From Parapristionchus giblindavisi (Eukaryota > Nematoda > Chromadorea > Rhabditida > Diplogasteridae), in NCBI GenBank assembly GCA_943737045.1, contig CALSFV010000033.1, positions 707,501 to 771,500 on the forward strand: a DNA stretch of 64,000 nt, given 5' to 3'. Positions 35,879 to 48,369 of the stretch are shown here, one piece after another. Numbering within the stretch: position 1 is the stretch's first letter; each line of letters opens with the position of its first letter. A program made the position numbers and the translations under genes. The notes below the pieces were generated by a model. It was not told the DNA's origin and did no database searches. It worked only from the letters and a program-made list of their open reading frames with translations.

Positions 35879-36355
35879 TAGATGCGAAGTCCGTTCGAGA
35901 TGAAGCCAAGGGCAGTCGAATGCTCCCATCAGGACAAGAAGAGATCACCGTTGGACTGGAAGTGTGAATCAATCAATAAACGGTAATTACCCATCATACT
36001 CGAATTTTGATTTTTAATCAATATTTTTTCCCAGATAATCAACGATCTTCCAAACAACTAGTACACTTTGTGAATGAATATGAATAGGATAGGATGGTAG
36101 AAGAGGAGTCGATTCCATGGCAGCATGTGAGCTTACTGTTCTTTGATCGAAGATCAAAGATCAAAGATCAATTATTATCATTAATGGAGGTGTTTTGCAG
36201 GGCCTACAGTACATTTGTAGCTGGTGTAGAGCTACCCTCGGATGTACTACCATTGTCTGATATGAGTATACGCCCCAGGGCGCGTGTTTTTTTTGTGTGG
36301 TTGTCTACGATGAGCACGCTAACGAGGGCGAAGAGATCGAACCAAGGACAGGTAT
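35879..36355 (+). CDS. Possible exons of an unrecognised gene
   Basis: 35876-35967 (I-D-A-K-S-V-R-D-E-A-K-G, ending G-L-E-V-stop), a short 36094-36126 (M-V-E-E-E-S-I-P-W-Q-H-V) and 36201-36352 (S-T-F-V-A-G-V-E-L-P-S-D) have plausible splice signals, but I cannot join them into one frame or recognise a family. Confidence 0.2.
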
Positions 36356-36359
36356 GACA

Positions 36360-36575
36360 GAGATCAAAGATTAGTTATGGAAAGAGATCAAAGATCAATT
36401 ATGGATAGAGACCAAAGATCAATTTTGGATAGAGATCAAAGATCAATTTTGGATAGAGATCAAAGATCAATTTTGGACAGAGATCAAAGATCAATTTTGG
36501 ATAGAGATCAAAGATCAATTATGGATAGAGGTCAAATATAAATTTTGGATAGAGATCAAAGATCAATTACGGATA
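36360..36575. repeat. 24-bp minisatellite of the GATCAAAGATCAA word
   Basis: About nine copies of a 24-bp unit (TTTTGGATAGAGATCAAAGA plus TCAA), i.e. the intron heptamer expanded into a minisatellite. Confidence 0.95.
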
Positions 36576-36909
36576 GATGTTTTAAGTGTAGAGCAGTCAC
36601 ATGATCATCTCAAATCAGTTTCGATACAGTTCATTTCAATTTCACAACCACGCCAACTATAATAGTAATTCTATTTCCCGGCTATTACACACCCACTATT
36701 ATGGTTAAACAAAATGTAACGTATGAAAATCACTATTTCACTTTCAGAAATGACTGAAGGTAGACTACCCATTTTGATCTCGGGTAGTGCTACCATGCAT
36801 CTATGGATCGATTCATGAATATGGATTGATCTCGCGAGAGCTGATCTTCCATTCAGCCTATTTTACGCGCAAGGCTGACCGTACCACCAACTCCTTCCGT
36901 ACCAAGTAT

Positions 36910-36912
36910 GTC

Positions 36913-36958
<46 letters not shown>
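36910..36958. repeat. (AAT)n microsatellite
   Basis: About 16 AAT units directly following the diverged array-exon fragment. Confidence 0.95.
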
Positions 36959-37975
36959 TTATGCGTTACAAGGATAACTTATAATAACTGTCTATTTAAC
37001 CCCTATATAAAAGATCGCAATTCGACCGATTTACCGCGGTAGGTTTTTTCAAATTTCTTTTGTCAAGACCTTGTGCGCATTATACCAGATTCCGGCTGCT
37101 GGGGTTTGCGACCACGCCGGATCGAATGGCACTGGTCCCGAGCCGATCCGGAGCCGTCTTTTAGGTGAAACGCCGGATGTTGGGTTTTTTGCACATTTTG
37201 GCGCGCAACTTGGTCTTAAGTATATCAAAAATTGCACGTTGGGGTATGAAAATGACCACAAGACTTGGGGCAATCTAAATCATATTTTTGCCGATTTTTC
37301 CCATTCACTCGAAGCCGGGAAATTGCGCTCAAAGTTGGCGGAGAGCAAAAAAACGCTAAAATCAAAATGCCGAAATATAAATGCTCAAAAACTGTTCTGT
37401 CATTTTTTGAGATTAAGACTTATATTAAACAACTTTTTACGGCGCATCTTTTGGTGCTAATGCCGTGCCCCAAAGCTCCCTGCGTGATGACGAAATAGGC
37501 TTTGGAAGAAATCCGGGATGTAGGTTTTTCACAATTTTCACCTATTCAACTTAATTTTGGCGTCCCGGCTCCTGAAAGTAAATTGTACACCTCGACGCGG
37601 CGCAACTTTATGCTTTTGGACCCAACTCAATTGGTTTAGTATTCGCGGAGCTGTGCGGTCGCGAATAATGGTAGATTATTAACTTTTTCAAAAAACTCAA
37701 ATTTCGCACCTTTTTTATTCAACCAAACTATGCTCATGTTGTAGCGCTTGAAAAACTGATTCAAAAAACTATATCTCTTCACGTCCGCACGACCTCTTTG
37801 TACCGCGAAAAATCGCCGAAAAGGTGAGAAATCACGATTTTGCTAGTTTTCTTGGATAAATTTATTTTAAAAATTATTTTAGGCGTTTTGTATGGCAAAG
37901 AGAGTTGCAGCGCGACTCTTTGCGCGTCGATTGGTGTATAACATGACTATATTTAGAAACAAAATGAACTCATGG
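36959..37975. other. Moderately GC-rich unclassified repeat-like DNA
   Basis: Base composition differs from both sides. Similar phrases recur (CCGGATGTTGGGTTTTTTGC and GGGATGTAGGTTTTTCAC; TTTTGGCGC and TTTTGGCGT). One frame is open for 129 codons at 37071-37460 but matches nothing I know. Possibly the interior of a transposon. Confidence 0.35.
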
Positions 37976-38036
37976 CGTCGAGGTAAAGAGGTAATACTCT
38001 AAAAACACCGAGCTGGTTCGAACCCCGGTTCGATCC
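37976..38036 (+). repeat. tRNA-like sequence
   Basis: TGGCGTCGAGGTAAAGAGG resembles an A box; GGTTCGAACCCC and a second GGTTCGATCC follow 30-40 bases on. The overall cloverleaf is not convincing. Probably a tRNA-derived repeat head. Confidence 0.4.
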
Positions 38037-39352
38037 AAAACTTTTGCTGATTTTTCCTGACTGAAATAAAGTGTTCTAAGGTAGTTTTTCGTGTCAAAAA
38101 TGATGAAACAAATTGTTTTGAGTCATTCTGAGCTGGAAGACGTTTATTTTATAGCAACACATCTCTTCTCAAAGTGTAATTGAGGCGGATGGGCGCGCAG
38201 CGCCCTTCCGCGCTAGCGAAATGCTCTTCCCGCGCTAAAAGTATAAAACGCTCGCAAGTAAAACAATTTATGGATCCCCCTAGCACTGCTAGTACTACAT
38301 AATAACATAGTGTATCTAAAAGATACATATCACCCCCTTCATTATATTTGATGAAATAAATAAATAAATAAAAAATAAACAAATAAATTTATCTAATGAT
38401 TTTTAATTCCAGATTCCTCGTCGATGGTTCGTTTCTTCTGACAGTAAGTCTCTTTATTGCCCCATCTCAGCGCTTTCTCTTACTAGTTTTCTCTTCCTTT
38501 CCACCTACACTAGATTAGTGCGTCGTCCATCCTAATATCATTGAGCACTTCTAGAATGAAGTCGTGTTTTGAAGTCATTCCCTCCCATGTTCAAGTTCTC
38601 TCCCATTCCCACCGTGAGGTACTAATGAGGCGTATAGACATGGTGTTTCTTTCAATATACCCATGATGGTCCGCATGCTACTGAGAGCGTTCTTTGATAC
38701 CCGGATAATGATTGACCATACTATCATTATGGTTACATTGCTTTGACGTGCTTTTATGGGACGATAGGGTACATCATAAGGAGGGCATTGATGATTGAGG
38801 GCGCATGGACGCCACATAGGCCTATTATGCTCATGGGTGAGTGTTATGAGGGTCACCCGACTAGTGGATGAGATCTCACTAAGGATTCTCTCGTTGGGTT
38901 AGCATAAAAAATTAAAAAATAAACCGCACAAAGATGCGGGAAATAAGAAAAAAAAGAAAAATAATAATAAAAGAAAAAGAATAAAATTTAAAACCCCATC
39001 CCAACCACACCCCCCCCCCCCCCAACCCTTCTTCATCATCAACCATTTCTACCGTCAAGATTAATATTAACCACCGCTACCAAGACATCGAAAGGATGTT
39101 CAGGTTTGTAATTTAAAAAAAAACTGTAGACGATTGTCTAATTAAATTTATATTTTCAGAAACTTCATCTACTCTTATATTAATGGATAAATGAGCCTAT
39201 ATTTGCTATAATCTTTGGCATATCCTATACGAAGGAATACTCGAATAAGTTTGATTAGGTGAGTATATCATATATCATGCACTATTGAAGTAGACGATAT
39301 ATTCATAAAATATACCAATAAAGCTAATCATTCCTGATTTCAGATTCACATC

Positions 39353-41626
39353 AACTTGAGTCAGTCTTAGACCGATGGAATCTTAATGAATATGAGTTCA
39401 AGCGAGGCATAATCAAGACTCGACTCAAGTAAACCAAAGCCGGGCACCCCATTCAGTGGGTGCTACAACTACACTAGTAAGACAGGTTAGTACATTACAA
39501 AATAGGATACTGTAGTTATCTAAGTTCTGGTACAATGATGTTTTCAAAATACAATTATAACATTTTTTAGACCACCCATACGGCTACGTGACGGTGAAAC
39601 GACACAGTGGGCCCAGGCTGAAGTCAAGAAAAGCCGGGCATCGCTCACAGGAGGAACCACAATAGTGATTAAGGTAAGTTCAAGTATAATAATCTTTTCA
39701 AAATAGAATTATAACATTTTATTTCAGACCACCGATACGGCGACGAGCCGAGAGGTCTGCGGAGTGAGTCCGGCTCAAGCCAAGAAAAGCCGGCTCACTG
39801 GAGGAACTACACAAGTTACACAGGTTAGTATAATACATTGTAAAATAGGATAATGTAGATCGACAAGTTCAATTATAATAATCTTTTCAAAATAGAATTA
39901 TAACATTTTATTTCAGACCACCGATACGGCGGCGAGCCGAGAGGTCTGCGGAGTGAGTCCGGCTCAAGTCAAGAAAAGCCGGCTCACTGGGGGAACTACA
40001 CAAGTTACACAGGTTAGTATAATACATTGTAAAATAGGATAATATAGATCGACAAGTTCAAGTATAATAATCTTTTCAAAATAGAATTATAACATTTTAT
40101 TTCAGACCACCGATTCGGCGACGAGCCGAGAGGTCTGCGGAGTGAGTCCGGCTCAAGTCAAGAAAAGCCGGCTCACTGGAGGAACTACACAAGTTACACA
40201 GGTTAGTATAATACATTGTAAAATAGGATAATATAGATCGACAAGTTCAAGTATAATAATCTTTTCAAAATAGAATTATAACATTTTATTTCAGACCACC
40301 GATACGGCGACGAGCCGAGAGGTCTGCGGAGTGAGTCCGGCTCAAGTCAAGAAAAGCCGGCTCACTGGGGGAACTACACAAGTTACACAGGTTAGTATAA
40401 TACATTGTAAAATAGGATAATGTAGATCGACAAGTTCAATTATAATAATCTTTTCAAAATAGAATTATAACATTTTATTTCAGACCACCGATTCGGCGAC
40501 GAGCCGAGAGGTCTGCGGAGTGAGTCCGGCTCAAGTCAAGAAAAGCCGGCTCACTGGAGGAACTACACAAGTTACACAGGTTAGTATAATACATTGTAAA
40601 ATAGGATAATATAGATCGACAAGTTCAAGTATAATAATCTTTTCAAAATAGAATAATAACATTTTATTTCAGACCACCGATACGGCGACGAGCCGAGAGG
40701 TCTGCGGAGTGAGTCCGGCTCAAGTCAAAAAAAGCCGGCTCACTGGGGGAACTACACAAGTTACACAGGTTAGTATAATACATTGTAAAATAGGATAATG
40801 TAGATCGACAAGTTCAATTATAATAATCTTTTCAAAATAGAATTATAACATTTTATTTCAGACCACCGATACGGCGGCGAGCCGAGAGGTCTGCGGAGTG
40901 AGTCCGGCTCAAGCCAAGAAAAGCCGGCTCACTGGGGGAACTACACAAGTTACACAGGTTAGTATAATACATTGTAAAATAGGATAATATAGATCGACAA
41001 GTTCAAGTATAATAATCTTTTCAAAATAGAATTATATCATTTTATTTCAGACCACCGATACGGCGACGAGCCGAGAGGTCTGCGGAGTGAGTCCGGCTCA
41101 AGTCAAGAAAAGCCGGCTCACTGGGGGAACTACACAAGTTACACAGGTTAGTATAATACATTGTAAAATAGGATAATATAGATCGACAAGTTCAAGTATA
41201 ATAATCTTTTCAAAATAGAATTATATCATTTTATTTCAGACCACCGATACGGCTACGAGCCGAGAGGTCTGCGGAGTGAGTCCGGCTCAAGTCAAGAAAA
41301 GCCGGCTCACTGGAGAGACGACACAAGTTACGCAGGTTAGTACATTGTAAAATGGAATACCGTAGCTAACTATGCTAAGTAGCTAAATAAATTCTGGCAT
41401 TATGACGTTTTCAAAATAGAATAATAACCTTCTATTTCAGACATTATTTGTGTCGAGCTAGGGACACGGATCGCATGAAAGTTTTGAAAGACCGGTACCA
41501 CACCGAGTTGTGGCCCACGAGGATAACGATTAAAAGGTAATAATAATACCCATTGATCAACCACTAAATCAGTAATATGTTACATTTCAGTTCGATTGAG
41601 ACTCTGCGAGAGAGAATTATAACCTA
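39353..41626 (+). CDS. Gene with nine tandem 96-nt exons (32-residue repeats)
   Basis: Upstream blocks at 39353-39430 (S-H-Q-L-E-S-V-L-D-R-W-N) and 39571-39673 lead into nine exons starting at 39728, 39917, 40106, 40295, 40484, 40673, 40862, 41051 and 41240, each 96 nt between TTTCAG and GTTAGT. A tenth, unrelated 96-nt exon follows at 41441-41536, and a last block ends with TAA at 41624-41626. In phase 0 each repeat reads T-T-D-T-A-T-S-R-E-V-C-G-V-S-P-A-Q-V-K-K with S-R-L-T-G-G-T-T-Q-V-T-Q; another frame is equally open (H-R-Y-G-D-E-P-R-G). Phase 0 follows from the exon at 39571 but stops at 41459-41461. No indel breaks any copy. Family unknown. Confidence 0.55.
39728..41428 (+). repeat. 189-bp exon-plus-intron tandem array, nine units
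   Basis: Units start every 189 bp exactly (96-bp exon, 93-bp intron). Exon variants (GATACG/GATTCG, GGAGGAAC/GGGGGAAC) and intron variants (AATGTAG/AATATAG, CAATTAT/CAAGTAT) alternate in a dimer pattern for units 3-4 and 5-6. Confidence 0.95.
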
Positions 41627-41740
41627 ATGGAGCGGAATGAGCAGTGATGCTCACTGGATATATACCCACTCCCCCAAACCTACTCCATCCATTCTTTTGA
41701 CCGACCATTTTTATTATCTCCCCCTTGCTATTGCTATGTA

Positions 41741-41836
41741 CCCCCCCCCCCCCCAACTGACCTCATCCATTATTTTCACTCACCATTTTTATTATCTCCC
41801 CCTCGCTATTGCTATGTACCCCCCCCCCCCCCCCCG
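41741..41836. repeat. Duplicated segment with poly-C runs
   Basis: Two copies of CACCATTTTTATTATCTCCCCC-like sequence, each ending in TATGTACCCCC... with C-runs of about 15. Homopolymers like these are prone to length errors. Confidence 0.8.
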
Positions 41837-42475
41837 AACCGACCCCATCCATTCTTTCACCTTCCATTGTTGTGAAATTCCCTTTGCTATAGTTATGTAT
41901 CCCTCACACCCAACGGGGGTTTTCACGAGTGGGGTTCTATTCACTAGTTGGGGAGAAACTCTTAACAGTCTAAAATGAGATGTTATGGTGGACTCGATTG
42001 TCCTATCGGACTACGGCGGTAGTGTTACAGTAATGACTGAATGGTTGATCGATATCCGGGTAGTTATCGTTCATTCTTGTCGTGCGTGACTATGATTGGG
42101 GCAAACCTTACTTCAAACACCATGCGATATGCTTCTATAGTACCAACTCCTTCCTTTCTCATTCAACACTCCTAATTTTTCTTATTCTCTCTTATATTCA
42201 AATGATCGCGCAATACAAAAAGAGATGGTGTAGTAGATTGAGCATCAAAGAGAAAGAACCCGAGGATGGAGCAAGGAGCTGTTCTCTCGCAATATCAGGT
42301 AAGCATGCATAAATGTTTTCGTCAACTGGCCATAAATCATCATTTTGCTCATTCCAGAATGCGCTCAGTCAGTCAATAATCGAATGAGCATTTGGAGAAA
42401 GTTTGTCGTTAGTGGAGAAGAATAGGATATAGGATATGGAGGAAGGATATGTCAGGTATCAGGTGAGAAGCTAAT

Positions 42476-44664
42476 ATTAACCTAGATTCGGGAAAGGGAG
42501 GGGAGGAATTTAGAGGGAGGGGAGGAATTTAGAGGGAGGGGAGAGATGGAGAGGGAGGGGAGAGATGGAGAGGGAGGGGAGAGATGGAGAGGGAGGGGAG
42601 AGATGGAGAGGGAGGGGAGAGATGGAGAGGGAGGGGAGAGATGGAGAGGGAGGGGAGAGATGGAGAGGGAGGGGAGAGATGGAGAGGGAGGGGAGAGATG
42701 GAGAGGGAGGCGGAGAGATGGAGAGGGAGGGGAGAGATGGAGAGGGAGGGGAGAGATGGAGAGGGAGGGGAGAGATGGAGAGGGAGGGGAGAGATGGAGA
42801 GGGAGGCGGAGAGATGGAGAGGGAGGCGGAGAGATGGAGAGGGAGGGGAGAGATGGAGAGGGAGGGGAGAGATGGAGAGGGAGGGGAGAGATGGAGAGGG
42901 AGGGGAGAGATGGAGAGGGAGGGGAGAGATGGAGAGGGAGGGGAGAGATGGAGAGGGAGGGGAGAGATGGAGAGGGAGGGGAGAGATGGAGAGGGAGGGG
43001 AGAGATGGAGAGGGAGGGGAGAGATGGAGAGGGAGGGGAGAGATGGAGAGGGAGGGGAGAGATGGAGAGGGAGGGGAGAGATGGAGAGGGAGGGGAGAGA
43101 TGGAGAGGGAGGGGAGAGATGGAGAGGGAGGGGAGAGATGGAGAGGAAGGGGAGAGATGGAGAGGGAGGGGAGAGATGGAGAGGGAGGGGAGAGATGGAG
43201 AGGGAGGGGAGAGATGGAGAGGGAGGGGAGAGATGGAGAGGAAGGGGAGAGATGGAGAGGAGGGGAGAGATGGAGAGGGAGGGGAGAGATGGAGAGGGAG
43301 GGGAGAGATGGAGAGGAAGGGGAGAGATGGAGAGGGAGGGGAGAGATGGAGAGGGAGGGGAGAGATGGAGAGGGAGGGGAGAGATGGAGAGGGAGGGGAG
43401 AGATGGAGAGGGAGGGGAGAGATGGAGAGGGAGGGGAGAGATGGAGAGGAAGGGGAGAGATGGAGAGGGAGGGGAGAGATGGAGAGGGAGGGGAGAGATG
43501 GAGAGGGAGGGGAGAGATGGAGAGGGAGGGGAGAGATGGAGAGGGAGGGGAGAGATGGAGAGGGAGGGGAGAGATGGAGAGGGAGGGGAGAGATGGAGAG
43601 GGAGGGGAGAGATGGAGAGGGAGGGGAGAGATGGAGAGGGAGGGGAGAGATGGAGAGGGAGGGGAGAGATGGAGAGGGAGGGGAGAGATGGAGAGGGAGG
43701 GGAGAGATGGAGAGGGAGGGGAGAGATGGAGAGGGAGGGGAGAGATGGAGAGGGAGGGGAGAGATGGAGAGGGAGGGGAGAAATGGAGAGGGAGGGGAGA
43801 GATGGAGAGGGAGGGGAGAGATGGAGAGGGAGGGGAGAGATGGAGAGGGAGGGGAGAGATGGAGAGGGAGGGGAGAGATGGAGAGGAAGGGGAGAGATGG
43901 AGAGGAAGGGGAGAGAGGGGAGAGGGAGGGGAGAGATGGAGAGGGAGGGGAGAGATGGAGAGGGAGGGGAGAGATGGAGAGGGAGGGGAGAGATGGAGAG
44001 GGAGGGGAGAGATGGAGAGGGAGGGGAGAGATGGAGAGGGAGGCGGAGAGATGGAGAGGGAGGCGGAGAGATGGAGAGGGAGGGGAGAGATGGAGAGGGA
44101 GGGGAGAGATGGAGAGGGAGGGGAGAGATGGAGAGGGAGGGGAGAGATGGAGAGGGAGGGGAGAGATGGAGAGGGAGGGGAGAGATGGAGAGGGAGGGGA
44201 GAGATGGAGAGGGAGGGGAGAGATGGAGAGGGAGGGGAGAGATGGAGAGGGAGGGGAGAGATGGAGAGGGAGGGGAGAGATGGAGAGGGAGGGGAGAGAT
44301 GGAGAGGGAGGGGAGAGATGGAGAGGGAGAGGGGAGAGATGGAGGGAGGGGAGAGATGGAGAGGGAGAGAGATGGAGAGGGAGGGGAGAGAGAGAGGGAG
44401 GGGAGAGATGGAGAGGGAGGGGAGAGATGGAGAGGGAGGGGAGAGATGGAGAGGGAGGGGAGAGATGGAGAGGGAGGGGAGAGATGGAGAGGGAGGGGAG
44501 AGATGGAGAGGGAGGGGAGAGATGGAGAGGGAGGGGAGAGATGGAGAGGGAGGGGAGAGATGGAGAGGGAGGGGAGAGATGGAGAGGGAGGGGAGAGATG
44601 GAGAGGGAGGGGAGAGATGGAGAGGGAGGGGAGAGATGGAGAGGGAGGCGGAGAGATGGAGAGA
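42476..44664. repeat. 19-bp GA minisatellite, about 115 copies
   Basis: The unit GGAGAGATGGAGAGGGAGG repeats with occasional GGAGGCGGA, GAGGAAGG and one ACAAATGG-type variant. Because 19 is not a multiple of 3 and the unit has no stop in any phase, all three plus frames and one minus frame stay open for over 700 codons. These are composition artefacts, not proteins. The strand is strongly purine-rich, so triplex or R-loop formation is conceivable. Confidence 0.98.
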
Positions 44665-46720
44665 TGTGAACGAAGTACAGTGGGAAAATTATAAAAAGCA
44701 CTAAACCACTTTCACATTTTGATTCGACTATAGCACGCACAGATCAGCATTGACAGAAAGAGAGGACGGATTTGGTCTGAGCTCGTATTAGAAATGAAAA
44801 AAAGTAGATACATTTTGATGAGGATACAAAAAGAGTAGAGGAAGCAAGAAAAAAGTACCGGTTAATGTACACTTAATTTCAGATTGGAAATAAATCAATA
44901 GAGGCGAGGAAGAGGAAAAATCAATGGATACCACTCGTCCATCGTATGAATACAATGGAGAGAAAATGAACTCTCAGGTATGACTACAGTTCGAACATTC
45001 GATATTCTTTGATTACTGTAATTACAGTACACTCTAGATATCTTTGTATGGTTAGTAGCCATTAGTTCCGATAGTCCAAACAACTATAAATAATATTACT
45101 TTCAGAGTATACAGTAGTTGCATAGAAGGAACACTGTAGTTACTGTAGATGAAGGATTACGATATCGATCAGACAGATTGAATAAATCAATGATGCTACG
45201 TAACCAAGTTCTAAGGTGAGATACAGTGTGGCTTTATGTTTGACAAATAACTAATCTTTGTTTTTTTTTCAGGTCACGTAAAGAATGGCCAAAATGTTCT
45301 TCTTCAATTTCTTCATTCGTTCTTTTCTCATTCTTCATCTTCATTTTTTCTTCAATTTTTGTTTAAGAAATGAAAAAAACCTATTCCCGTATTTATTTTC
45401 TCTCTCTCTCGATAGAATAGATTACATTCATTAATGAATGTATCATATTTCAATTTTACTTGTTCATTAATCAAATCCTTCATTCCCATGTTTATGCCCA
45501 TCTTATTCTACTACTATCTTGGACATCATTCATTACTTTGATATTTGATGTTCGTGACCCAATCCAGTCATTATTCATTAGGGTTTCTATGATTACCTAA
45601 ATTTTCAATTTTTAGTGTCATACCTTCTCTGTTCCCGGCTATTTCGATATTTTCCTTATTATTATGACCACCTCCTACTCATTACACTTATTTGCATATG
45701 ATATCTATTTGACGACCCCTACAGTATGCCAATCCCATAACCTATCTATTTATACTGTACCACCTAATTCTTATGTATATCTGTCATTTTCATATTATGT
45801 TTATCGAATATTCTTGTTAACGAGATACGCGTTGCGGTAAGCGCATGCGTTTTTTTTGGCTTTTCATTCCATTTTCGTTTCTCATTCACGAATTTTCAAC
45901 GAAGTTTGGGGTATAAGTGCCTCTACCCTGCGGCAAGATCAGCTAGTGTATTACAACAACTGGTCTGCTTCAATTCTCTACTATAATATATTCATACCAA
46001 AGCAAATTCCCCCCCCCCCAGTCCAAAAAGAGACTAGTGGCTACCAAAGCATACTACCAACCCAGAATTCCCTCCATTAAAACACACCTTTCCTTGATTT
46101 TCTCTATGCTTTCATAGATCTTCATCCAAACCGATTACTTTACAATTCAATACAATTCCTCGAGCACATAACCATTGAGGAGGTACTGGTCGCCACTTTA
46201 TGACTACTCTGGACGTCATGAGGTCCCATGCAAGGGCCATTTATATCTTCAATAATTGTGCTTTCATATCCCTTTCCTACATCTTTCAGCCAAACTACCT
46301 TACCAATGCGTGATCGTCAATAATATTCTCTACTCAACCTCATCATTCAACTGTTTTCAAGTCAACCTATCAATTCTTGCACTATATCTTCGATGATCAT
46401 TCGTCTACTAGTCATTTCAATGTTGATATTTCACAAATGCACGACAATTATGCAGCATACACACAAATAAGCGAGTTAGCGAATAGATAAAAAAGTTCTC
46501 GCAAACATTACGTCGCTACTATTCGCAGAATTCGAAGAAGCTCCGAGAAAAGTAGATCAAGAAGAAGAGGAAGAAAATAAGACGCAAGTAAAAAAGGAAG
46601 ACGGAAAAGAGAGTGAGAGAAAAAGAAAAGAGAAGAAGGGACAAAAAGAAGAAAAAAAGAAAGAAAGAAGAAGAAGGAGAAGGAACAAAAGAGGAAAAAA
46701 AAATTACTAACCCACGTTTT
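44665..46720. other. AT-rich DNA with small splice-flanked blocks
   Basis: 44923-44977 (M-D-T-T-R-P-S-Y-E-Y-N) with a GTATGA donor, and 45275 onward (after TTTCAG, S-R-K-E-W-P-K-C) are the only exon-like blocks. They do not form a gene I can support. Confidence 0.3.
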
Positions 46721-46724
46721 ATAT

Positions 46725-46905
46725 ACTAACCTATACTAACAAACGTTTTATCTACTAACCCTTATACTAACCACTAACCCGATACTAACCACTAACACGA
46801 TACTAACCACTAACATGATACTAACCACTAACACGATACTAACCACTAACACAATACTAACCACTAACCCGATACTAACCACTAACACGATACTATCCAC
46901 TAACT
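46725..46905. repeat. 17-bp minisatellite ACTAACCACTAACACGAT
   Basis: About ten units of GATACTAACCACTAACA type. It superficially resembles a telomere-like repeat but does not match TTAGGC, the usual nematode unit. Confidence 0.9.
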
Positions 46906-47287
46906 CATTAATTATTATATTTTCAGGATCGACCGCTCGGATGGAGGGGCAATCGATAGTTAGAAGAAATACCGTACATAGACGGTATGCTTTCAGCCAT
47001 AAGCCATCTTAGATCATTCGATAAACACTAATAAATCAATATTACAGGATCACGAGACGATCACCAGGAGGCAAGATAGGCAGTACGGTAGGAAAACGTC
47101 ATACATTTTAAAGATACCGTATTTAATTTTACACCGTATTAGATTGTGAAGATGCTACAGCGAAAGAACGGGCGTCTCCATCTACGGAGATAGGGTCAAT
47201 TGGAATGGATATGAGGATCAACAACAAAGGCAGGGCTAGTAATAGCTGATAACAGCCATATTGGAAGGTTAGTAGAACAATAAACAA

Positions 47288-47483
47288 ATTGGATTTTTCG
47301 GCACCCTCACTGAATTGGTTTACGTAGTGGGTCGACTTCGAAATATGGTGGGTCGATTTAGAAAAAAAACAGTGATTTTACGCTTAAATTCGTATGCATA
47401 AAAATGAGCCTTATATAGTGGCTAGATCATAAAAATGGGCATCGTGGATCGATCCTTACAATACGAGGCCATGAAAATGTATG
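47288..47483 (-). mobile_element. CATAC-family MITE (copy 2)
   Basis: The right end GAAAATGTATG and the inner GTGGGTCGA / CACCCTCACTG words match the copies at 29999-30181 and 63085-63252, in opposite orientation. The left terminus is diverged and no target duplication is readable. Confidence 0.7.
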
Positions 47484-47874
47484 ACGCGAGACTTGATCGG
47501 ATAGTTGATCCTCTCTGTACTTGTCTACTTATTTTCACTTCGTGTCTCATTGTCTCTCTCTCTCTACTAATACTACTACTAAAGATCCCAGATCAATACC
47601 AGATCAATATTGAATTTGCAAAAGAACCAGTGCGTATGGGAAGAGAACCCACTAGGAAGTATTGAGAGACCTGGGAACTTGTCAATACCCATCGGAAAAA
47701 TAGGATGCGATAGAGGAACTGCACATACCGAGAGATAGGGAATAGGGGTGGGAACCGATAAGATAAAAGTTCACCGAACTTTTCATACACGATGGGCTAT
47801 TCTCAAAATGGTAGGTTAGAGAAAAAACGAGAGAGCATGTACAGTTGAGAGAGCACAGAGAAAGTCAATTCAAC

Positions 47875-48067
47875 CATAGGTGGGCGTGTGAAAACGAATT
47901 CTTTTTGCGCACAGCCTTGCCTTCCCTTGCGGGGCCTTGCGCATAGATTTGCCCCCCAGAAATTGGAAAAATTCCAGTCAAATCTCCAAAAAAAAGATCG
48001 TGCGCATAGCATTGCCTTACAATTCCTCGGTTTGCGCACAGCCTTTCCCCCAGCGTGCCCACCTATG
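47875..48067. mobile_element. 193-bp MITE with 8-bp duplication AATTCAAC
   Basis: Termini CATAGGTGGGC / GCCCACCTATG, flanked by AATTCAAC at 47867-47874 and 48068-48075. Internal TGCGCA-type words (TTGCGCACAGCC, TGCGCATAG) occur four times, like subterminal transposase-binding repeats in hAT elements. Confidence 0.9.
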
Positions 48068-48369
48068 AATTCAACCCTACTCCTTAGAGACAGAAGATTT
48101 GGGAATCGCTCTCGTTGTCTAACTTTCCCTATACCCTCAAAAATGGATTGAGCTTCCAACCGATTCCTATCATTTATAAGAGGAAAAGAGAGCGAACTGT
48201 TTTTTATCTCGATCGCTTTTAGAAGGGAATTGGTACCATGGATAACTACTCTGAACTTTGAATGACAACCGAACCTTGGGGATCAGCTTGCATTTCCTGC
48301 ATCACTTGAGTTTTGAAATGAGCATGGGACACCCCCCGGTAATTAATTATTTTTGTATTTATTTTCAAA

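Noticed and set aside
38575..38856. 93-codon minus-strand frame
   Set aside because: No family resemblance, no splice context, and composition like the flanks. It cannot be told from chance.
42482..44740. Four open frames over 700 codons on both strands
   Set aside because: They follow from a 19-bp repeat lacking stops. All three plus frames give the same residues in rotation, there is no start context or splice signal, and the frames end with the repeat.
46725..46905. Internal telomere repeat
   Set aside because: The 17-bp CTAACCACTAACAC-type unit does not match the TTAGGC repeat expected for nematodes.
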